Shown here piece after piece: positions 1 to 5,563 of a stretch of 5,563 bases of DNA. The notes beneath the pieces are model-generated. The model ran no database searches, was not told the origin of the DNA, and saw only the letters and a list, made by a program, of their open reading frames with translations. Every line of letters starts with the position of its first letter. Position 1 is the stretch's first letter. The stretch is taken from assembly GCA_013693915.1 (NCBI GenBank), contig CP059264.1, positions 1,016,342-1,021,904 on the forward strand. The letters are read 5' to 3'. This DNA comes from Dechloromonas sp. Its GTDB lineage: Bacteria > Pseudomonadota > Gammaproteobacteria > Burkholderiales > Rhodocyclaceae. Position numbers and translations under genes: made by a program.

Positions 1-591
1 GTGGGTGATCGCCAGCACCCAGTCGTCGCTGTAGCGGTGGTGCAGCACGCCCAAAGCCAGATGAACGGAGACGACGGCATAGATGGTGTTGAGTGCTGTC
101 AGGATCAGGAGGCGGGTGCTGACCTGACCCTGCGCATTGCTCTCGGCGACCACGCGCATGACGACGGCAGGCGAGGTGGCCATTCCGATCGCGGCGAGCA
201 GGACGGCGGGTTCGGCGGCCAGGCCGAGATGGCGGCTGACCAGAAACACGGCGCCAAAGGCGGCCAGCGATTCACAGAGGCTGGTCACCAGGAGCCAGCG
301 GTTGTTGCGCAGCCAGCGCAGGTCGACACGGCTGCCGAGTTCGAAGAGCAGGATCGCGAGCGCCAGGTCGAGTCCGCGATGCAGCCATTCGCTGTGTTCG
401 GCGACCAGCGGGTCGCCCGCCAGTGCCGCGACCACCATGCCGACAACGGGGTAGGCGGTGATCCTGGGCAGACCGAGATGATGGCGCACCCATTCGCCGG
501 CCAGCGCGGCGCCGACGACCGCCAGCGCGATCCACAGCAGGGGGCCGATAGCCAGTGGCCAGTTGGGAAGGAAGAAAGCGGAAGGGTTCAT
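1..591 (-). CDS. Cation:proton antiporter-like membrane protein, N-terminal part (cut by window edge)
   Basis: Reading the minus strand from the ATG at 591-589 gives 197 codons with no stop before the left edge, so the C-terminal part is missing. The protein is strongly hydrophobic, with likely membrane helices near residues 13-32, 43-58, 74-88, 99-118, 125-148 and 159-181. Seen motifs are LLFELGSRVDLRWLRNN (81-97), the usual 'LF..G...D...L' signature after helix 3 of Kef/NhaP-type exchangers, and ATSPAVVM (138-145), matching their helix containing TDP or SST. Members exchange Na+ or K+ for H+ across the inner membrane. Oddly, the place where the family carries its ion-binding Asp (ND or QD) reads LNT (167-169) by eye alignment, with Thr for Asp, so transport activity is uncertain. 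The ATG has no clear Shine-Dalgarno; the start is chosen because hydrophobic sequence begins just after it. It is divergent from the hydrolase gene at 682. Confidence 0.8.
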   Translation of the reverse strand, partial: MNPSAFFLPNWPLAIGPLLWIALAVVGAALAGEWVRHHLGLPRITAYPVVGMVVAALAGDPLVAEHSEWLHRGLDLALAILLFELGSRVDLRWLRNNRWLLVTSLCESLAAFGAVFLVSRHLGLAAEPAVLLAAIGMATSPAVVMRVVAESNAQGQVSTRLLILTALNTIYAVVSVHLALGVLHHRYSDDWVLAITH

Positions 592-608
592 TGCGGATAT
601 ATTGAGGG

Positions 609-637
609 TTGTCGGGCGCTGCCGAGAGTAAGAGAAT
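609..637 (+). promoter_or_regulatory. Weak candidate sigma-70 promoter for the hydrolase gene
   Basis: In the 90-base gap between the divergent genes, TTGTCG (609-614) and GAGAAT (632-637) are separated by 17 bases. Each hexamer matches the sigma-70 consensus at four of six positions. It would give a leader of roughly 40 bases before the ATG at 682. This is a by-eye match only. I found no convincing promoter for the minus-strand antiporter gene in the same gap. Confidence 0.2.
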
Positions 638-681
638 GAGGCTCAAGGCAAATTATCCCCTTTCCGGCCAAGGAGTTCACC

Positions 682-1464
682 ATGAAACGTACCCTCAAGA
701 TCGGTCTGTCCGCCCGGTTGCTGCACCCGCGGGCGGATGGCAAGGGTCTCGAGAGCAAGACGCTGCAATACCTCGAGCAGTCGGTGGCGCAATGGATCAT
801 GGCGCGGGACGTGCTGGTATTCATGATTCCTTCAATTACCCGGGATGGCATGCTTGACCGCAGCGTGATGCGATTGAGCGATTACGCCAAGAATCTCGAT
901 GGACTGGTCCTGCAGGGCGGCGCCGACATCAATCCGGCAGCCTACGGTGAGACGGAGTTGCGCCCGGAGTGGGCCGGCGACCGGACGCGCGACATGTACG
1001 AGATGGAATTGTTGCACGAGTTCCTCGAGTGCGGGAAGCCGGTCCTCGGCATCTGCCGTGGCGCCCAGTTGATCAATGTCGCCATGGGCGGCGCGCTTTA
1101 TCAGGACATTGCCTCGCAACTTCCCGAATCCGCCGAGCATCTGGCCGAGGCATACGACCGCCATGCGCACGGGATCGTTCTCGAGAAGGGTGGGCTGCTG
1201 GAAAAGCGGCTGGGAAATCCCGCCCAGTGCCAGGTCATTTCGATCCACCATCAGGGCATCCGCACCCTCGGCCGCGACCTCGTCGTCGAAGCGCGCGCCG
1301 AAGGCGACGGGATGATCGAGGCGATCCGCGGCACGGGGCGGAATTTCCTGCTCGGCCTGCAATGGCATCCGGAATTCCGGCGACCGGGGGACGAAGACAT
1401 CCTCGATTGCCTGCCTCTGCTCGAAGCCTTTCTCGACGCCGCTCGCAGCCGGCGCTGGCTGTAG
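682..1464 (+). CDS. Gamma-glutamyl-GABA hydrolase family protein (class I glutamine amidotransferase-like, peptidase C26)
   Basis: Complete 260-residue protein, close to the usual length of the PuuD family (about 250). These cytosolic enzymes hydrolyse gamma-glutamyl amide bonds; PuuD itself releases GABA from gamma-glutamyl-GABA in the putrescine pathway. Visible landmarks in order are LVLQGGADINP (75-85), the oxyanion-strand region; GICRGAQLINV (123-133) with nucleophile Cys125 in the elbow; SIHHQGI (187-193), typical of this subfamily; and LQWHPEF (226-232), giving His229 and Glu231 of the triad. The catalytic set is therefore complete. The start is supported by AGGAG at 671-675, six bases before the ATG. 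No polyamine genes (puuA, puuB, puuC) are adjacent, so the true substrate is open and another gamma-glutamyl amide is possible. It is transcribed away from the antiporter gene and converges on clpB, 83 bases away. Family assignment is firm; the PuuD reaction is inferred. Confidence 0.9.
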   Translation: MKRTLKIGLSARLLHPRADGKGLESKTLQYLEQSVAQWIMARDVLVFMIPSITRDGMLDRSVMRLSDYAKNLDGLVLQGGADINPAAYGETELRPEWAGDRTRDMYEMELLHEFLECGKPVLGICRGAQLINVAMGGALYQDIASQLPESAEHLAEAYDRHAHGIVLEKGGLLEKRLGNPAQCQVISIHHQGIRTLGRDLVVEARAEGDGMIEAIRGTGRNFLLGLQWHPEFRRPGDEDILDCLPLLEAFLDAARSRRWL

Positions 1465-1472
1465 AGCCGAAC

Positions 1473-1537
1473 GCCGCCGCAAGGGCGGCCGCATACAGCG
1501 ATGCGGCGAGGATCGCGCCTCGCTGCATCGCTGCGGC
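1473..1537. terminator. Hairpins between convergent genes, probable bidirectional terminator
   Basis: The 83-base gap between the two convergent stop codons is mostly inverted repeats. The main one pairs 1498-1511 with 1518-1531 (14 pairs, one of them G-U when read on the plus strand) around a 6-base loop, ATCGCG. It is extended by 1488-1493 pairing with 1532-1537 after a 4-base bulge (1494-1497). A smaller GC hairpin pairs 1473-1478 with 1484-1489 and competes for the last two bases. There is no T-tract on either strand, so it is not a textbook Rho-independent terminator. Its position and stability still suggest transcript ending or 3'-end protection for both genes. Confidence 0.45.
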
Positions 1538-1547
1538 AACCCCCGCT

Positions 1548-4139
<2,592 letters not shown>

Positions 4140-4174
4140 GGCTGTAATCCGTCGGGAATTTTTCGATACCCGGA

Positions 4175-4202
4175 AGATGAGGACGCCACACCGAATTTCA
4201 AC
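4175..4202 (-). promoter_or_regulatory. Sigma-32 (RpoH) heat-shock promoter of clpB
   Basis: Reading the minus strand, GTTGAAA (4202-4196) is followed after 13 bases by CCTCATCT (4182-4175). The sigma-32 consensus is CTTGAAA, 11-16 bases, CCCCATNT, so each element has one mismatch and the spacing is ideal. Transcription would start near 4168, leaving a leader of about 30 bases before the clpB ATG at 4139. Control of clpB by sigma-32 is well established in proteobacteria, which supports the match. I saw no CIRCE element. Confidence 0.7.
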
Positions 4203-4525
4203 TCCCGGCCGGTTCAGTTCGCGGCCATCAACGCCACCCGTGAGTTCACCATAAGTCGACGCTCGTGCACGACGCCGTATGCGACATGGGATTCTCAGTT
4301 GCGCCGCCGATGCTGAGCGGGTAAGATTAGCCTTGTGCGGTTTGGCAGGAATCCAGGCAAGTAAATATCAGCGTAACATCCCCCGATGCCTTGCTGCATG
4401 AGCCTTTCAAGCTGTCCGGTGTTCCGGAATATTGGACGTTTTTGACGTCTGCCCTTGTGTAGTGTTGCGTACTTACCGGCACTTAAAACTGCGTCTTTTC
4501 GGCCATGGCGGCGTTGCCAATCCTC

Positions 4526-4557
4526 GCGATACCACTTGCGATACCACTGGGTATCGC
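4526..4557. repeat. Tandem 11-base direct repeat with an inverted third copy
   Basis: GCGATACCACT occurs at 4526-4536 and again at 4538-4548 (period 12). GGTATCGC at 4550-4557 is the perfect reverse complement of the first eight bases of each copy. Pairing with the inner copy gives an 8-base stem with a 4-base loop. Pairing with the outer copy also aligns flanking GCCAA (4516-4520) with TTGGC (4563-4567) on the same axis. It could be a protein-binding site or a recombination or replication remnant. It is too small to be a CRISPR array. Confidence 0.6.
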
Positions 4558-4630
4558 TGTGGTTGGCGCCTTGCCCTGACCAATAATCCAGCAGTCCTTA
4601 AATGTGCCATAAAGTGCGCAACGCAACGCT

Positions 4631-4644
4631 TACCTAGTTAGGTA
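4631..4644. repeat. Short palindrome upstream of the ATPase gene, possible operator
   Basis: TACCTA (4631-4636) and TAGGTA (4639-4644) form a perfect 6-base inverted repeat with a 2-base centre, ending 38 bases before the ATG at 4683. The location suits a repressor site or a small leader hairpin. No regulator gene is visible in the window, and a repeat this short can occur by chance. Confidence 0.3.
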
Positions 4645-4682
4645 TCTCAGCACCACTTTCTACAATCGGCTTTCGACCTACA

Positions 4683-5563
4683 ATGAAAATCCACCAAACC
4701 CGCGATGTATTCACTCCAACACGGCCTGCACGGATCGCATTCGTAGAACGCGAAGCGGTCAATGACAAGCTGGTAAATGCTTTGACGACACCTGGAAAAC
4801 AAATTGTCGTATATGGACACTCCGGTTCTGGGAAGACGACTCTTCTGGTCAATAAGCTGAACCAACTGTACGAAGGACACCTGACTTCCAGATGTATGAA
4901 GAGTGTTAAGTTTGAACAGCTTGTCCTTGATGCCTTTGACCAACTCGCGCCGTACTACACATCAGAAAGATCAAAGGCCAATAAGAATACCGTAGGAACT
5001 GACTTAACAGGGTCTTACCTTGCAATTCAGTCGAAGATCAATTCTTCTCTGACCACAGAACGAAGCGAGAAAGAGGTTCGGATACTTCCGCCGCAGCTTA
5101 CACCTCAAGCACTTGGTAAGTTCATCGGGCAGGCGAACCAATGTTGGGTGCTTGAAGACTTCCATAAGGTCGACGAAGCAGAGAGATCAAAACTTTCTCA
5201 GCTTATGAAAGTATTTATGGACCTTTCAGATGAGTACCCTGAGTTAAAGATCATCGCATTGGGTGCGGTTGATACTGCGAGACAGGTTGTCGACTATGAC
5301 CCCGAGATGCGATATCGGATCTCAGAAGTACATGTCGATCTTATGACGGCGAAAGAGATTGAGGCGGTCATCGAGAAAGGTGAACAAGCTTTGAATGTAG
5401 TCTTCCCACCAGAGATCAAAGCTCTCATCGCCAGATACTCGACTGGCCTTGCCTCGGTATGCCATCATATCTGTCTAAATATGTGTGACGTTGCCGGGAT
5501 CAAGCAGACCATGTCAGATTCAATCAAAATGAGCAAGGAGCATTTTGAGAGCGCCATCAAAGT
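4683..5563 (+). CDS. P-loop ATPase of AAA+/STAND type, N-terminal part (cut by window edge), unknown function
   Basis: The frame stays open for 293 codons to the right edge; the C-terminus is missing. An in-frame TAG at 4635 and no other usable start fix the ATG at 4683, since the next Met (72) lies beyond the Walker A motif. There is no Shine-Dalgarno, so translation may be weak or leaderless. Seen motifs: an entry segment containing FVERE (20-24), as in AAA+ proteins of the Orc/STAND kind; Walker A GHSGSGKTT (45-53); Walker B CWVLEDFHKV (154-163), with Glu-Asp rather than the common Asp-Glu; a sensor-1-like strand IIALGAVDTA (190-199); Arg210/Arg212 in MRYRI; and a helical lid about 218-275 with YSTGLASVCHHICLN (252-266), like the 'sGlp...h' segment of AAA lids. 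No signal peptide or membrane helix is seen. GC content and codon choice differ from clpB. I do not recognise the family; a defence or mobile-element role is only a guess. Confidence 0.8.
   Translation, partial: MKIHQTRDVFTPTRPARIAFVEREAVNDKLVNALTTPGKQIVVYGHSGSGKTTLLVNKLNQLYEGHLTSRCMKSVKFEQLVLDAFDQLAPYYTSERSKANKNTVGTDLTGSYLAIQSKINSSLTTERSEKEVRILPPQLTPQALGKFIGQANQCWVLEDFHKVDEAERSKLSQLMKVFMDLSDEYPELKIIALGAVDTARQVVDYDPEMRYRISEVHVDLMTAKEIEAVIEKGEQALNVVFPPEIKALIARYSTGLASVCHHICLNMCDVAGIKQTMSDSIKMSKEHFESAIK

Larger units (their letters stand above)
4203..4682. other. Gene-poor transition region between clpB and the ATPase gene
   Basis: These 480 bases hold no coding region I can support. GC content falls here from the high level of clpB to the lower level of the gene on the right; the change is around 4320 by eye. 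The stretch contains a 12-base-period repeat with an inverted copy (4526-4557), a short palindrome (4631-4644), and a minus-strand frame of 100 codons without a start (4295-4597). A weak promoter-like pair for the rightward gene is CTGACC (4576-4581) and TTAAAT (4598-4603), 16 bases apart. I found no tRNA, integrase gene or clear attachment site. Confidence 0.5.

Noticed and set aside
1..639. Plus-strand open frame of 212 codons at the left edge
   Set aside because: The opposite strand encodes an obvious multi-helix membrane protein with family motifs, while this frame gives a polar Gln/Gly/Asp-rich product without features.
4434..4450. Small hairpin GACGT-TTTTG-ACGTC
   Set aside because: A five-base stem of a self-complementary motif is expected by chance, and no gene ends nearby for it to terminate.
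4526..4557. CRISPR or integron attC interpretation of the repeat cluster
   Set aside because: There are only two 11-base direct copies with a one-base gap, so no repeat-spacer pattern. The flanking sequence does not fit the attC core GTTRRRY.
4432..4641. Possible small plus-strand gene of 69 codons with a TTG start
   Set aside because: No Shine-Dalgarno, no recognisable motif, and a Cys/Arg-rich composition partly produced by the tandem repeat. Not enough to call a gene.
4634..4943. Two minus-strand frames (72 and 98 codons) over the start of the ATPase gene
   Set aside because: They lie opposite the Walker A region of the ATPase, which is clearly the coding strand, and carry no motifs.

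Overview
The window looks like part of a chromosome from a high-GC proteobacterium, most likely a betaproteobacterium (the Rhodocyclales are a reasonable guess, not proven). The left three quarters (about 1-4200) is ordinary GC-rich housekeeping DNA. Its ClpB closely follows the Escherichia coli protein I know, and the clpB gene has a recognisable sigma-32-type heat-shock promoter. The right quarter (from about 4320) is clearly poorer in GC and uses codons such as AGA, ATA, TTA and CTA that clpB avoids. This suggests acquired DNA beginning just upstream of clpB.

Layout from left to right. (1) On the minus strand, the N-terminal 197 residues of a multi-pass membrane protein of the cation:proton antiporter type, running off the left edge. 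(2) A 90-base divergent gap. (3) On the plus strand, a complete 260-residue class I glutamine amidotransferase-like hydrolase of the PuuD / peptidase C26 family. (4) An 83-base convergent gap holding a strong hairpin that probably ends transcription from both sides. (5) On the minus strand, complete clpB (863 residues), the two-ATPase-ring disaggregase, with its heat-shock promoter at 4175-4202. (6) About 480 bases without a convincing gene, holding a 12-base-period tandem repeat with an inverted copy, a short palindrome and a 100-codon open frame with no start codon. (7) On the plus strand, the first 293 residues of a P-loop ATPase of unrecognised family, running off the right edge.

Nothing suggests that the antiporter, hydrolase and ClpB form one pathway. 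They are separate transcription units: a divergent pair, then a convergent pair. The part most likely to belong to a less-described system is the right-edge ATPase. Its AAA+/STAND-like architecture, atypical composition and position beside a conserved core gene resemble the start of an acquired accessory or defence module. Its C-terminal or effector part and any partner genes lie outside the window, so no function can be assigned.
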